Below, piece by piece: positions 1 to 9,647 of a stretch of DNA of 64,000 bases. The notes under the pieces are model-generated. The model had not been told where the DNA came from. It made no database searches and saw nothing but the letters and a program-made list of their open reading frames with translations. Each line of letters opens with the position of its first letter. The first letter of the stretch is position 1. Source of the stretch: Pseudazoarcus pumilus (lineage in GTDB: Bacteria > Pseudomonadota > Gammaproteobacteria > Burkholderiales > Rhodocyclaceae); the NCBI RefSeq assembly GCF_002872475.1, contig NZ_CP025682.1:1922001-1986000 (forward strand), in the 5' to 3' direction. Position numbers and translations under genes: made by a program.

Positions 1-161
1 GCGACTGCGGCGTCGCCGACATCGTCTATCTCGACCACCGCTTCCCGCTGGAGTACTGCGACGACTGCGGCGCACCGATGTATCCGTCGGCCGACGGCGA
101 GACCGTACACGCCGAGATGCCCGACGAGCACGGCGAACAGACCCCGCGCCACCTGCATTGA
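1..161 (+). CDS. C-terminal end of a zinc-ribbon-like protein (partial)
   Basis: Only the last 52 residues or so are present; the reading frame enters at base 3 and ends in TGA at 159-161. The visible sequence has a DCG near the window edge and a C-x2-C (residues YCDDCGAP) about 20 residues later, which looks like one half of a zinc ribbon. The tail is acidic and rich in His, Glu and Asp. It lies 14 bp upstream of msrB and probably shares its transcript. I do not recognise the family and the N-terminus is outside the window. Confidence 0.6.
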   Translation, partial: DCGVADIVYLDHRFPLEYCDDCGAPMYPSADGETVHAEMPDEHGEQTPRHLH

Positions 162-175
162 ACGGAGCCGACGAC

Positions 176-583
176 ATGAACCGCAAGGTCGAAAAGCCGG
201 ACACCGAATGGGCCGAGCAACTCACGCCGGAGCAGTTTCGCGTCACGCGCTGGAAGGGCACGGAACCCGCCTTCTCCGGCGAGTACTGGGATCACTGGAA
301 GGCCGGCGAATACCGCTGCGTGTGCTGCGACGCCCCGCTGTTCCACTCCGAGCACAAGTTCGACGCCGGCTGCGGCTGGCCGAGCTTCTGGATACCGGCG
401 GCGCCGGACAACGTCGAGGAAGAACGCGACACCTCGCACGGCATGTTGCGTACCGAAGTGCTGTGCGAACAGTGCGGCGCGCATCTGGGTCATGTCTTCG
501 AGGACGGACCGCCACCGACCGGCCTGCGCTATTGCATCAACTCGGCCTCGATCCGATTTCGCGCGAACGACGCGAAGGACTGA
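176..583 (+). CDS. msrB: Peptide-methionine (R)-S-oxide reductase MsrB
   Basis: Reduces the R-epimer of methionine sulfoxide in oxidised proteins, probably in the cytoplasm since no signal peptide is seen. The 135-residue length is normal for the family. Zinc-site cysteines are C48/C51 and C97/C100, the conserved GCGWPSF block starts at residue 65, and the catalytic cysteine is C120 in RYCINSASI. The ATG at 176 is chosen because GGAG at 164-167 is at ideal distance; a TTG at 158 would overlap the upstream gene and lacks such a site. It converges on comEC, 17 bp away. Confidence 0.95.
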   Translation: MNRKVEKPDTEWAEQLTPEQFRVTRWKGTEPAFSGEYWDHWKAGEYRCVCCDAPLFHSEHKFDAGCGWPSFWIPAAPDNVEEERDTSHGMLRTEVLCEQCGAHLGHVFEDGPPPTGLRYCINSASIRFRANDAKD

Positions 584-600
584 ACGATCGCCGGCTGGCT

Positions 601-2919
601 TCAGCGCCCGTGCCAGTATCGCGGATGGCGTTCGCGCCATGCCGACACCTCGACCCCGCGCGAATCCACCTCGACGAGGATCGCCCCCTGGGCGTCCGTG
701 CGCCAGTTGCGCGCGCCGGCCCGCGCCCAGCGCGACCACACGTCCGGGTGCGGATGGCGATAGCGATTCAGGTTGCCTACCGCGTGGATCGCATGGCGCG
801 CCCCGCTGGCCGTGACGAAGGCCGGCGCGCTCGAACCGCGGCTGCCGTGATGCGCAACGACCACGACGTCGCTCGCCAGCGCGAGTGCATCGCGTTTGGT
901 CAGATCCCGCTCGGAGGGCGCGCCGATATCACCCGGCAGCAGCAGCGTGCCGCCGGGCGCGACCACGCGCAGCACGCATGAACCCTCGTTGCGCCGCGCC
1001 GGCCGCTCGCCTGACTGTGGATGCAGAAACTCGAAACGCACACCGTCCCACTCCCAGCCCTCGCCCGCGACGCACGGCGTCCCCGCCCGATTCAGCCCCG
1101 CGCGCCGATGCGCACCGGAGCCCAGCCACAGGTGCTCGACCGGCATTTCGCCGATCAGCGACGCTGCTCCGCCGACGTGATCGGCGTCACCGTGCGAGAG
1201 CACCAGCGCATCCAGCCGCCCCACGGCGGCCGAGCGCAACGCGGGCAAGATCACGCGCGCGCCGGCGTCGGACACCGGCCCGTACGGCGGCCCGGTGTCG
1301 AAGAGCAAGTCATGGCGCGCGGTCTGCACGTGCACGGCCAGCCCTTGCCCGACGTCGAAAACCATCGCGCGAAAGCCGTCCGCGAGCGGACGCGCGGGCG
1401 ACCACACGAACAGCGGTAGCAGCGCGAGCGCCGCCGCCACCTTGCCGGGCGTGCCGCGCGGCATCAGCAGCCACAAGGTCGCCGCGACGGCACACACGAG
1501 CACGGGCAAGGGCGCGGCCGGCGCATGCCAAAGCGCGAACGGCAATGCCGCGAGCCATTCGAGGGCGGCCATCATCCAGCCGGTCACGGTGTGGGCCAGC
1601 GCGGGCAACCAGGGCACGGGCACGACGATGGACAGCAGCACCAGCGGCGCGATCACGAAGCTCACCAGCGGAATCGCGAAGGCATTGGCCAGCGGCCCGA
1701 CCGCCGACACGGCGCCGAACAGCGCAAGCAGCACCGGGGCGAGCGCCAGCGTGATGGCCAGCTGGATGCGCACCGCCGAATGCAGTGCGCCGCGCTGCTC
1801 GAGACGACCGGAGGCGACGAGCACGATCACGGCGACCGCGCCGAAGGACAGCCAGAAGCCGCCCGCGAGCACCGCCCACGGGTCGAAGATCAGGACCGCA
1901 GCCAGGGCCAAGGCCAGCACGCGCCCGGGTGCGCTCTCGCGCCCGGCCGCAAGCGCCAGCGCGGCCACCGCGAGCATGATCAGCGCCCGCTGCGTGGGCA
2001 GCCCCAGCCCGGCGAGCAGCGCGTAAGCCGTGGCCGCCACCAGCCCGCAAAGCGCCGCGACGCGACGTGCCGGCACGCGCACCACCAGCCGCGGCCGACG
2101 CCGCCACAACCCGCCGGCCAGTCCGCCGACGGCCAGCGCGACCAGGGACACGTGCAGGCCCGAGATCGCCACCAGATGCCCCACCGCGGTACGGCGAAAC
2201 ACCTCCCAGTGTTCGCTTTCAATGCCGCGCTGATCGCCTACCGCCAACGCAATCACCATACCGGCATGCGGAGCGTCGCCCAGATCCGCACGCAGGCGCT
2301 CGCGCACCGCTTCGCGCACGCGATGCACGCCGCTCATGAATCCCGGCGCGAACTCGTCGAGCCGGGCGTTGCGCGCGTCCTCACGCACATAGCCGCTCGC
2401 ACGGATACCGCGCTGCAGCAGCCAGCCCTCGTAATCGAAGCCGCCCGGATTGAGCAGACCGTGCGGCCGCTTGAGTCGCACCACCAGTCGCCAGCGCTGC
2501 CCCGCGCGGATGTCGGGCACGCGCTCGCCGCGCGACGGATACCACGACAGTCGCACGCGCGACGGCACGCCGGCATCGCTCGTCTCGACCGAGAACACGA
2601 AACGGCGCACACCCCGCTCGAGTTCTTCGGGCAGGCCATCGACGACGCCCGTCACCACCGCGTCGCGCGCCTCGGAAGTCATCGGCAGCGCCTCGGCCAG
2701 ACGCCACTCGGCCCGCCACCCGGCCCAACCGGAGCCGACGGCGAACGCGGTGATGGCAAGTGCGGCCGTGCGTGCAGGGCGCGGCGCTCGCACGCAGCAC
2801 AGCGCGACCCCGATCGCGACTAGAATCGTCGTCACGATCAGTGCCGCGCGTGACGGCAGCGTCGGCAGATTCTGCAGGACGAGCACACCGAACGCGAAAG
2901 CGAGGATCGACACACGCAT
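601..2919 (-). CDS. comEC: ComEC/Rec2 DNA-uptake channel protein
   Basis: Inner-membrane channel thought to move single-stranded DNA into the cytoplasm during natural transformation. At 772 residues it has the full three-part layout: an N-terminal DUF4131-type region (about 20-170), the multi-helix Competence domain (about 220-490, with the family signature HLVAISGLHVS at 248-258), and a C-terminal metallo-beta-lactamase domain (about 515-765) with VLSHGDADHVGG at 573-584 for metal binding. It is transcribed away from the DUF2062 gene. A -35/-10 pair (TTGTTC, 17 bp, CATGAT) ends only about 9 bp before the ATG, so the leader may be very short. Confidence 0.95.
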   Translation of the reverse strand: MRVSILAFAFGVLVLQNLPTLPSRAALIVTTILVAIGVALCCVRAPRPARTAALAITAFAVGSGWAGWRAEWRLAEALPMTSEARDAVVTGVVDGLPEELERGVRRFVFSVETSDAGVPSRVRLSWYPSRGERVPDIRAGQRWRLVVRLKRPHGLLNPGGFDYEGWLLQRGIRASGYVREDARNARLDEFAPGFMSGVHRVREAVRERLRADLGDAPHAGMVIALAVGDQRGIESEHWEVFRRTAVGHLVAISGLHVSLVALAVGGLAGGLWRRRPRLVVRVPARRVAALCGLVAATAYALLAGLGLPTQRALIMLAVAALALAAGRESAPGRVLALALAAVLIFDPWAVLAGGFWLSFGAVAVIVLVASGRLEQRGALHSAVRIQLAITLALAPVLLALFGAVSAVGPLANAFAIPLVSFVIAPLVLLSIVVPVPWLPALAHTVTGWMMAALEWLAALPFALWHAPAAPLPVLVCAVAATLWLLMPRGTPGKVAAALALLPLFVWSPARPLADGFRAMVFDVGQGLAVHVQTARHDLLFDTGPPYGPVSDAGARVILPALRSAAVGRLDALVLSHGDADHVGGAASLIGEMPVEHLWLGSGAHRRAGLNRAGTPCVAGEGWEWDGVRFEFLHPQSGERPARRNEGSCVLRVVAPGGTLLLPGDIGAPSERDLTKRDALALASDVVVVAHHGSRGSSAPAFVTASGARHAIHAVGNLNRYRHPHPDVWSRWARAGARNWRTDAQGAILVEVDSRGVEVSAWRERHPRYWHGR

Positions 2920-2999
2920 GATGCAGGCATCATGCCGACAGCATCAAACAGGAACAAGTCGGGCCGAGCGATCGCCCGCACAAAGCCACCGTCGCAACG

Positions 3000-3554
3000 A
3001 TGCGCAAGACCTTCAGACGCTTCCTGCCAAGCCACGAGACGGTGCACACCAACCGCTGGTTGCGACCGTTCGCGAACTCGCTGCTGCATCCGCGTCTGTG
3101 GCACCTGAATCGTCACTCGGCGGCAGGGGCAGTCGCGGTGGGGCTGTTCTGCGGCCTGATTCCCGGTCCGTTTCAGATGCTCAGCGCCGCAATCGTCTGC
3201 ATCCTGGCCCGCGTCAACCTGCCGCTGGCGCTGGTCACAACGCTCTATTCGAACCCGCTGACCATCGTGCCGCTGTATTTTGTCGCCTACGTGATCGGGG
3301 TGGTCGTGACCGGCGGACAGGCGTCGGACTTCGTCGATCCGCCACCGATGGATGACATGGCCTTGAGCGTCTGGGCCATGGAACTGCTGCAGTGGAGCGT
3401 GGGGCTTGGGAAGCCGCTGGTGATCGGGCTCGTCCTGCTCGCGGGTGCGCTGGCAATCGCCGGCTATTTCGCAGTGCGCGGCCTGTATCGCTGGCACCTC
3501 ATCCGCGCCTGGCGGGCACGCTCGATGCGGCGCGAACGCGAATCCGGCGGCTAG
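3000..3554 (+). CDS. DUF2062 inner-membrane protein
   Basis: A 184-residue membrane protein with the DUF2062 pattern: a basic N-terminus, then hydrophobic segments near residues 40-65 (AAGAVAVGLFCGLIPGPFQM), 68-100 and 140-165, including the typical SNPLTIVPLY motif. The biochemical role of the family is not established. It is a single gene divergent from comEC. Its last two codons are GGC GGC, and the TAG stop (3552-3554) lies inside the left inverted repeat of the element at 3551-3699, so its present C-terminus may have been set by that insertion. Confidence 0.85.
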   Translation: MRKTFRRFLPSHETVHTNRWLRPFANSLLHPRLWHLNRHSAAGAVAVGLFCGLIPGPFQMLSAAIVCILARVNLPLALVTTLYSNPLTIVPLYFVAYVIGVVVTGGQASDFVDPPPMDDMALSVWAMELLQWSVGLGKPLVIGLVLLAGALAIAGYFAVRGLYRWHLIRAWRARSMRRERESGG

Positions 3555-3699
3555 CAGGGTGATGCAGAACGTAGCGAGGATGGTCAGATGCAAGGCGCGC
3601 GGCGCACAGCGACCGAGACAACCCTGAAGGTAGGCGAGGGAGCGAGCACCACGCAACGCCGCAGATGGCCACCGCAGTAGTTTTGCATCACCCTGCTAG
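3551..3699. mobile_element. 149-bp MITE/REP-like element with 20-bp terminal inverted repeats
   Basis: The left end (3551-3570) and the reverse complement of the right end (3680-3699) match at 19 of 20 positions; both begin CTAGCAGGGTGATGCA. The interior carries no credible gene. The outer CTAG on each side could be part of the repeat or a duplicated 4-bp target. The element lies exactly between two convergent genes and provides the stop codon of each: TAG of the DUF2062 gene at 3552-3554 and TAG of lolD at 3696-3698 on the minus strand. No transposase is nearby, so it would need to move in trans. Confidence 0.7.
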
Positions 3700-4382
3700 G
3701 CCACCAGCCGCCCGTCCTCTAGCCTCACCGTGCGCTGCGCCCGCCGTGCGAGCGCCTCGTCGTGGGTGACGATCACGAAGCTGGTGCGGTGACGTTCGTT
3801 GAGCCCGAGCATCAGGTCGAACACGGCCTCGGCCGTGCGCCGGTCGAGGTTGCCGGTGGGCTCGTCGGCGAGCACGCAGGCCGGCTCGGTGACCAGCGCG
3901 CGTGCAATCGCCGCGCGCTGGCGCTCGCCTCCGGAGAGCTCGCCCGGAGAGTGATTCAGGCGCGCGCCCAGACCCACCTCGCGCAGCATGGCGGCGGCGC
4001 GCTCGTCGGCCTGGGCGCGATCCATGCGGCGGATGTAGAGCGGCATGGCGACGTTCTCGAGCGCCGAGAACTCGGCCAGCAGGTGGTGGAACTGATAGAC
4101 GAAGCCCAGCACTTCGTTGCGCTGGCGCCCGCGCTCGGCATCGCTCATCGTCGAGAAGTCGCGTCCGTTGAGGGCGACCCGTCCGTGGCTGGGCATGTCC
4201 AGACCACCGAGCAGGTGCAGCAGCGTACTCTTGCCCGAACCCGAGGCGCCGACGATGGCCAGGCGTTCGCCGCGGCCGATCTCCAGATGAACGTCGCTCA
4301 GCACCGCGAGCGCGTCGTCGCCTTCGCGATAGACCTTGCCCAGGCCCTCGCAGCGCAGCACCGGCACATTCGATTCACTCAT
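3696..4382 (-). CDS. lolD: Lipoprotein-releasing system ATP-binding protein LolD
   Basis: ATPase of the Lol exporter, which extracts lipoproteins from the inner membrane and hands them to LolA. The 228 residues contain Walker [10 protein letters not shown] at 45-53, the ABC signature LSGGERQR at 149-156 and Walker B with [10 protein letters not shown] from 171. Its start overlaps the end of the permease gene by 8 bp, consistent with coupled translation. The stop codon falls within the right inverted repeat of the 3551-3699 element. Confidence 0.95.
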   Translation of the reverse strand: MSESNVPVLRCEGLGKVYREGDDALAVLSDVHLEIGRGERLAIVGASGSGKSTLLHLLGGLDMPSHGRVALNGRDFSTMSDAERGRQRNEVLGFVYQFHHLLAEFSALENVAMPLYIRRMDRAQADERAAAMLREVGLGARLNHSPGELSGGERQRAAIARALVTEPACVLADEPTGNLDRRTAEAVFDLMLGLNERHRTSFVIVTHDEALARRAQRTVRLEDGRLVA

Positions 4383-5628
4383 AGCGCAGCGCCTCCGCCG
4401 GATTGACGCGCGAGGCGCGCCAGCTCGGATACAGCGTCGCCACCAGCGTGAGCACGAAGGACAGCGACACGATCGTCAGCACGTCCGCCGGCAGCACCTT
4501 CGAGGGCAGTTCCTTGATGTAGTAGATCTCCTTGTTCCACAGCGTCGCGCCGGTCACGGTCTCCAGCCACGGGATCACGATGTCCAGATTGGTCGCGAGC
4601 AGCAGGCCGCCAAGCGTACCGCCGACCAGGCCGACCACGCCGATGATCGCGCCCTGCAGCACGAAGATCGACATGATCGAGCGTGGACTCGCGCCCAGCG
4701 TGCGCAGAATGGCGATGTCCGCGTTCTTCTCCTGCACCGCCATGACCAGCGTCGACACGATGTTGAACGCGGCGACCGCGACGATCAGGAACAGGATGAT
4801 GGTCATCATCGTCTTCTCCAGCTGCACGGCGCGGAAGAAGTTGGCGTGGCTGCGCGTCCAGTCGGTGACATAGGCCGGCGCGCTGATCATCGATGCCAGC
4901 TCGCGCACCACGCGCGGCGCGGCGAACAGGTCGTCGAGCTTCAGGCGGACACCGCTCACACCCTCGCCCAGGCGGTACAGCGCCTGCGCGTCGCGCATGT
5001 GGATCAGCGCCAGACCGGAGTCGTATTCGTACATGCCGGCGTCGAAGATGCCGACGATCTCGAACTGGCGCACGCGCGGCATCACCGCGGCGGGCGTGAC
5101 CAGGCCCTGCGGCGCGATCAGCGTGATCTTGTCGCCCAGTTCGGCACGCAGTGCGAAAGCCAGGTCACGGCCCAGGACGACGCCGAAGCGCCCGGCCTCG
5201 AGCGCTTGCAGGCTGCCGGCACGCATGTACTGCGAAAAATCCGCGACTCCGTCCTCTTCGGCCGGCAGCACACCACGCACCATGGTGCCACGCACCTCCT
5301 GGTCGAAGGCGAGCATGCCCTGCTCCTGCACGTAGGGCGCGGAAGCGAGCACGTCGGGGTGGCGCATGGCCTCGTCGGCGACCTGCGGCCAGTCCTCGAT
5401 CTCGCCCTCGTAGCCGACGACCTGCACGTGCGAGGCCACGCCGAGGATGCGCGTGCGCAACTCCTCCTGAAAACCGTTCATCACCGACAAGACGACGATC
5501 AGCGCCGCCACGCCCAGCCCGGTGCCGATCATCGACACCAGCGAGATGAAGGAGATGAAACGGTTGCGACCTTGCGCGCGCTTGCGCGAGCGGGTGTATC
5601 GCAGGCCGACGAGGACTTCGTAACGCAT
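4375..5628 (-). CDS. lolC: Lipoprotein-releasing system permease LolC/LolE
   Basis: Inner-membrane permease of the Lol system. The 417 residues show an N-terminal helix (about 22-48, followed by the family's [13 protein letters not shown] region), a large periplasmic domain, and three C-terminal helices of the FtsX/MacB fold. Only one permease gene is present beside lolD, so the complex is probably a homodimeric LolC/E type, or the second permease is elsewhere. It is divergent from recJ, with about 140 bp in between. Confidence 0.92.
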   Translation of the reverse strand: MRYEVLVGLRYTRSRKRAQGRNRFISFISLVSMIGTGLGVAALIVVLSVMNGFQEELRTRILGVASHVQVVGYEGEIEDWPQVADEAMRHPDVLASAPYVQEQGMLAFDQEVRGTMVRGVLPAEEDGVADFSQYMRAGSLQALEAGRFGVVLGRDLAFALRAELGDKITLIAPQGLVTPAAVMPRVRQFEIVGIFDAGMYEYDSGLALIHMRDAQALYRLGEGVSGVRLKLDDLFAAPRVVRELASMISAPAYVTDWTRSHANFFRAVQLEKTMMTIILFLIVAVAAFNIVSTLVMAVQEKNADIAILRTLGASPRSIMSIFVLQGAIIGVVGLVGGTLGGLLLATNLDIVIPWLETVTGATLWNKEIYYIKELPSKVLPADVLTIVSLSFVLTLVATLYPSWRASRVNPAEALRYE

Positions 5629-5769
5629 CCGGCTCGTTCGCGTGAAAAGGCGTCATTGTGCCGCAAGCCCGCGCACGGCGTGTGACAAGCCGTTGCCGCG
5701 CCCGGCCCGATGGGCGCTGCGTGCTAGACTGCGGCGCATTCCGCAGTCCCCTTCCCGGCCCTTTTCCGC

Positions 5770-7461
5770 ATGTCCGTCATCCAGCCCCGACAGACGCATT
5801 TTCCGATCGTGCAGGCCCTCGTCGATGCCGGCGTGCACCCGCTGCTCGCGCGCATCTACGCCGCACGCGGCGTCAGGCGTCGTGACGAACTCGACTACAC
5901 CCTCTCCGGCCTGATCCCGCCGGACGCGCTCACCGGCGCGCACGAAGCCGCGCTTTTGCTCGCCGACGCCATCGAAGCCGGCGCGCGCATGGTCGTCGTC
6001 GCCGACTACGACTGCGACGGCGCGACCGCCTGCGCGGTGGCCCTGCGCGGCCTGCGCGCAATGGGCGCGGATGTGCACTACCTGGTGCCCAACCGTTTCG
6101 AATACGGCTACGGCCTGACGCCGGCCATCGTCGAACTGGCCGCGCGCATGGAGCCCGAGCTGATCATCACCGTCGACAACGGCATCGCCAGCGTCGAAGG
6201 CGTGGCCGCCGCGCGCAGCCTTGGCATCGCCACGCTGATCACCGACCACCACCTGCCGGGCGAGGCCCTGCCCGAGGCCGACGTGATCGTGAACCCCAAC
6301 CAGCCCGGTTGTGATTTCCCCAGCAAGTCGCTGGCCGGCGTCGGCGTGATGTTCTATGTGCTGCTCGCACTGCGCGCCGAGATGCGCGAGCGCGGCGTCT
6401 TCACGCAGCGGCCAGAACCCAATCTGGGCAATCTGCTCGATCTGGTGGCGCTGGGCACGGTGGCCGATGTCGTCAAGCTCGACCGCAACAACCGCATTCT
6501 GGTTTCGCAGGGGCTGGCGCGCATGCGCGGCGGACGCATGCAGCCGGGCGTGCGTGCCCTGTTCGCCGCGGCCGGACGCGACGCCTCGCGCGCGTCGAGC
6601 TTCGACCTGGGCTTCGCGCTGGGTCCGCGCCTGAACGCCGCCGGGCGGCTCTCCGACATGAGTCTGGGCATCGAATGCCTGGTCACTGACGACACCGCCC
6701 GCGCGCTCAACATCGCGCAGGATCTCGACCGTCTCAACCGCGAGCGACGCGACATCGAGCAAGGCATGCAGGAAGACGCGCTGGCGCGTCTGATGGACTT
6801 CGACCCCGGCGAGACGCTGTCGGTCAGCCTGTACGAGCCGGACTGGCATCAGGGCGTGATCGGCATCGTCGCCGGACGCATCAAGGAAAAGCTCAACCGC
6901 CCCACCTTCGCCTTCGCACGCGGACAGAACGGCGAACTGAAGGGCTCCGGGCGCTCCATCCCCGATCTGCACCTGCGCGACGCGCTCGACCTGGTGAGCA
7001 AGCGCCGACCCGAGCTGCTGCTGCGCTTCGGTGGCCACGCGGCGGCTGCAGGCGTGACCATCCGCGACACGGACCACGCCGAATTCACCGCGGTGTTCGA
7101 GGACGTGGTGCAGGAACTGCTGGGCGACACCGACATCACGCGCCGCATCGCCACCGACGGCGGACTGGAGTCGGCCTGGATGAGCCTGGACGCGGCGCGC
7201 CTGCTCGAGCAGGACGTATGGGGTCACGGCTTTCCGGCGCCGGTGTTCAGCGACGTGTTCCGCGTCGACAAGCAGCGCCTGCTCAAGGAAAAGCACCTGA
7301 AACTGCAGGTATCGAAGAACGGCCAGCGCTTCGACGCCATCCAGTTCAACTTCGCCGACGCGGCGCCGGGCCAGATCCACGCCGCCTACCGCCTGTCGGC
7401 CAACGAGTACAACGGCGTGACCAGCCTGCAACTGATGTTCGAGCACTTCGAGCCGGCCTGA
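5770..7461 (+). CDS. recJ: Single-stranded-DNA-specific exonuclease RecJ
   Basis: 5'-3' exonuclease acting on single-stranded DNA in recombination and mismatch repair. The 563-residue protein carries the DHH-family motifs: DYDCDG at 79-84, DNGIAS near 136, TDHH at 158-161 and GPRLNAAGR from about 285, followed by the DHHA1 and OB-like C-terminal parts. A TAGACT hexamer lies about 45 bp upstream of the ATG. Length and motif order are complete. Confidence 0.96.
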   Translation: MSVIQPRQTHFPIVQALVDAGVHPLLARIYAARGVRRRDELDYTLSGLIPPDALTGAHEAALLLADAIEAGARMVVVADYDCDGATACAVALRGLRAMGADVHYLVPNRFEYGYGLTPAIVELAARMEPELIITVDNGIASVEGVAAARSLGIATLITDHHLPGEALPEADVIVNPNQPGCDFPSKSLAGVGVMFYVLLALRAEMRERGVFTQRPEPNLGNLLDLVALGTVADVVKLDRNNRILVSQGLARMRGGRMQPGVRALFAAAGRDASRASSFDLGFALGPRLNAAGRLSDMSLGIECLVTDDTARALNIAQDLDRLNRERRDIEQGMQEDALARLMDFDPGETLSVSLYEPDWHQGVIGIVAGRIKEKLNRPTFAFARGQNGELKGSGRSIPDLHLRDALDLVSKRRPELLLRFGGHAAAAGVTIRDTDHAEFTAVFEDVVQELLGDTDITRRIATDGGLESAWMSLDAARLLEQDVWGHGFPAPVFSDVFRVDKQRLLKEKHLKLQVSKNGQRFDAIQFNFADAAPGQIHAAYRLSANEYNGVTSLQLMFEHFEPA

Positions 7462-7474
7462 ATCGGGCGCGTGT

Positions 7475-7488
7475 TTGATCTGGATCAG
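7475..7488 (+). promoter_or_regulatory. FNR/DNR-type box upstream of ompW
   Basis: TTGAT-CTGG-ATCAG matches the FNR-family consensus TTGAT-N4-ATCAA at 9 of 10 defined bases. A good -10 hexamer TATGAT lies at 7510-7515, which places the expected start near 7522-7523. The box centre is then at about -41, the class II activator position. OmpW genes are known FNR targets in other Proteobacteria. Confidence 0.75.
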
Positions 7489-7547
7489 TACCGGCAAAAA
7501 CCATAACCATATGATGGGCTTTCCCGCAACCCAGTTGGAAAGTCCCC

Positions 7548-8225
7548 ATGAAGAAGGTTCTGGTTCTCGCCGCGGCACTGGCCGCCGCCACGCCCGCACT
7601 GGCCCACGAGGCCGGCAGCATCATCGTCCGCGCCGGTGCGGCCCATGTCGCCCCGGATGACAGCAGCTCCAGCATCGAGGTCGGCGGCGGCGCCGTGCCC
7701 GGCACCAAGGCCACGGTCGGCAGCGACACCCAACTCGGCCTGACCTTCGCCTACAAGCTCACCGACCAAATCGGCGTGGAACTGCTCGCGGCGACCCCGT
7801 TCAGCCATCGCGTGGGCATCGGCGGCGTCGACGCGGCGCTCGGCGCGTCCGGCTTCGACGGCAAGTTCGCCCAGGTCAAGCACCTGCCGCCGACGCTCAC
7901 CCTGCAGTACTACCCGATGCCTTCGGAATCGCGCTGGCAGCCCTATGTGGGCGCCGGCATCAACTACACGACCTTCTTCGACGAAAAGCTCAGCGGCGCA
8001 CAGAAGGCCAACGGCTTCTCCGGCCTGAGCCTGAGCGATTCCTGGGGTCTGGCGCTGCAGGTCGGCTCCGACTACATGATCAACGACCGGCTGCTGTTCA
8101 ACGTCTCGGTGTGGCACATCGACATCGACACCACCGCGCGCGCCAAGCTCGGCGGCGCCCCGGTCAAGGTCGACGTCGACATCGATCCGTGGGTGTTCAT
8201 GGTGGGGCTCGGCTACAGGTTCTGA
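7548..8225 (+). CDS. ompW: Outer membrane beta-barrel protein OmpW
   Basis: Small eight-stranded outer-membrane porin-like protein. The 225-residue precursor has a clear signal peptide (basic KK, hydrophobic core, cleavage after ALA at residue 19), HEAGS at the mature N-terminus, and alternating hydrophobic strands ending in the C-terminal aromatic GLGYRF expected for barrel assembly. It sits behind an FNR-type promoter and is followed by a terminator at 8249-8275, so it is probably monocistronic and induced at low oxygen. Its precise transport substrate is unknown. Confidence 0.93.
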   Translation: MKKVLVLAAALAAATPALAHEAGSIIVRAGAAHVAPDDSSSSIEVGGGAVPGTKATVGSDTQLGLTFAYKLTDQIGVELLAATPFSHRVGIGGVDAALGASGFDGKFAQVKHLPPTLTLQYYPMPSESRWQPYVGAGINYTTFFDEKLSGAQKANGFSGLSLSDSWGLALQVGSDYMINDRLLFNVSVWHIDIDTTARAKLGGAPVKVDVDIDPWVFMVGLGYRF

Positions 8226-8248
8226 GACGCACGACCCGCCTTTCACGA

Positions 8249-8275
8249 ACGGCCGGCCCTGCCCGGCCGTTTTTC
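8249..8275 (+). terminator. Intrinsic terminator after ompW
   Basis: A perfect 8-bp stem (ACGGCCGG/CCGGCCGT) with a 6-base loop, followed by a run of Ts. It separates ompW from prfB. Confidence 0.85.
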
Positions 8276-8343
8276 ATCGGGTCGCTTCGCACCGGCCGCT
8301 GCCGGTATACTTCGCGATCTGCAAATCTAGCGAAGAAGACACG

Positions 8344-9448
8344 ATGGAAGCCGAACGCATCAACGCCCTCGCCGAGAAACTCACCGACCTCGCGGATCGC
8401 GGGGCGGAACTGCGGAGGTATCTTTGACTACGACGAGAAGGCAACCCGGCTGCGTGAGCTGAACCTCGCGCTCGAGGATCCGGCGGTCTGGAACGACCCT
8501 GATCGCGCGCAGGAACTGGGCAAGGAAAAGCGCCAGCTCGAGGACGTCGTGCTCGTGCTCGACGAGATCGCAAGCATGTCGCGCGACCTCAGGGAATTGT
8601 TCGAACTGGCCGAAGCCGAGGACGACGAGGACACCATAGGCGCCGTCGAGACCGATCTGGCGACGATGGAGGCCAAGGTACTCAACCTCGAGTTTCGCCG
8701 CATGTTCTCCAACCCGATGGACCCGAGCCCGTGCTTCGTCGAGATCCAGGCCGGCGCGGGCGGCACCGAGGCGCAGGACTGGGCCGGCATTCTCGAGCGC
8801 ATGTATCTGCGCTACTGCGAACGCAAGGGCTTCACCACCGAATTGCTGGAGGAATCCGAAGGCGAGGTTGCCGGCATCAAGAGCGCGACCTTCAAGGTCG
8901 ACGGCGACCATGCCTACGGCTTTCTGCGCACCGAGACCGGCATCCACCGCCTGGTGCGCAAGAGCCCCTTCGATTCGAACGCGCGTCGTCACACCAGCTT
9001 CTGCTCGGTGTTCGTGTATCCGGAGGTCGATGACTCGATCGAAATCGAGATCAATCCGGCCGATCTGCGCGTCGACACCTACCGCGCATCCGGCGCCGGC
9101 GGCCAGCACATCAACAAGACCGACTCGGCGATCCGCATCACGCACGAGCCCACCGGCATCGTCGTGCAGTGCCAGAACGACCGCTCGCAGCACAAGAACC
9201 GTGCCGCGGCGATGGCCATGCTCAAGGCGCGACTGTACGAGAGCGAACTGCGCAAGCGCCAGACCGAGCAGCAGGCGCTGGAAGACTCCAAGAGCGACAT
9301 CGGCTGGGGGCACCAGATCCGCTCCTACGTGCTCGACCAGTCGCGCATCAAGGATCTGCGCACCAACTTCGAGGTGGGCAACACCCAGGCCGTGCTCGAC
9401 GGCGACCTGGACGACTTCATCGCCGCCAGCCTCAAACAGGGCGTGTAG
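8344..9448 (+). CDS. prfB: Peptide chain release factor 2 (programmed +1 frameshift)
   Basis: Terminates translation at UGA and UAA. Translation starts at ATG 8344, and 27 codons later an in-frame TGA at 8425-8427 is preceded by the canonical slippery CTT and an internal Shine-Dalgarno-like GGAGG (8413-8417). A +1 shift continues with GAC at 8426 and gives a 367-residue product. The SPF stop-recognition motif is in [11 protein letters not shown], and the GGQ hydrolysis motif is at about 252-254. A TATACT -10 candidate is at 8306-8311. A plain gene caller would truncate or mis-start this gene. Confidence 0.97.
8413..8427 (+). promoter_or_regulatory. prfB autoregulatory frameshift site
   Basis: GGAGG followed by TAT CTT TGA C is the conserved RF2 feedback site. 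When RF2 is scarce the ribosome pauses at UGA and slips +1 on CUU. The spacing between the purine-rich stimulator and CTT is as in other bacteria. Confidence 0.95.
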
Positions 9449-9470
9449 TCCCGCCCCGGTCACATCGAGC

Positions 9471-9506
9471 AAAGGGCGTTCCCTCGGGAGCGCCCTTTTC
9501 TTTTTG
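9471..9506 (+). terminator. Intrinsic terminator after prfB
   Basis: The hairpin AAGGGCG...CGCCCTT is followed by TTTCTTTTT. It isolates prfB from the nor promoter that begins about 40 bp further on. Confidence 0.85.
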
Positions 9507-9541
9507 TCCGATATCCGCACAAAAACGACGGATTTTCCCAC

Positions 9542-9555
9542 TTGATTCAGATCAT
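9542..9555 (+). promoter_or_regulatory. FNR/DNR-type box of the norCB promoter
   Basis: TTGAT-TCAG-ATCAT matches the FNR/DNR consensus at 9 of 10 positions. A GACAAT -10 candidate at 9578-9583 gives a start near 9590, with the box centred at about -41.5. NOR operons are classically activated by NO-responsive DNR/NnrR proteins of the Crp-Fnr family, which use this site. Confidence 0.78.
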
Positions 9556-9647
9556 GGGAGCGTCGCGACCGCCCTCGGACAATGCACTCCGCAAGCACGC
9601 AATCGATCATTCATCACGCATAGTTTCAATGCATAGCGGAGGCACGC

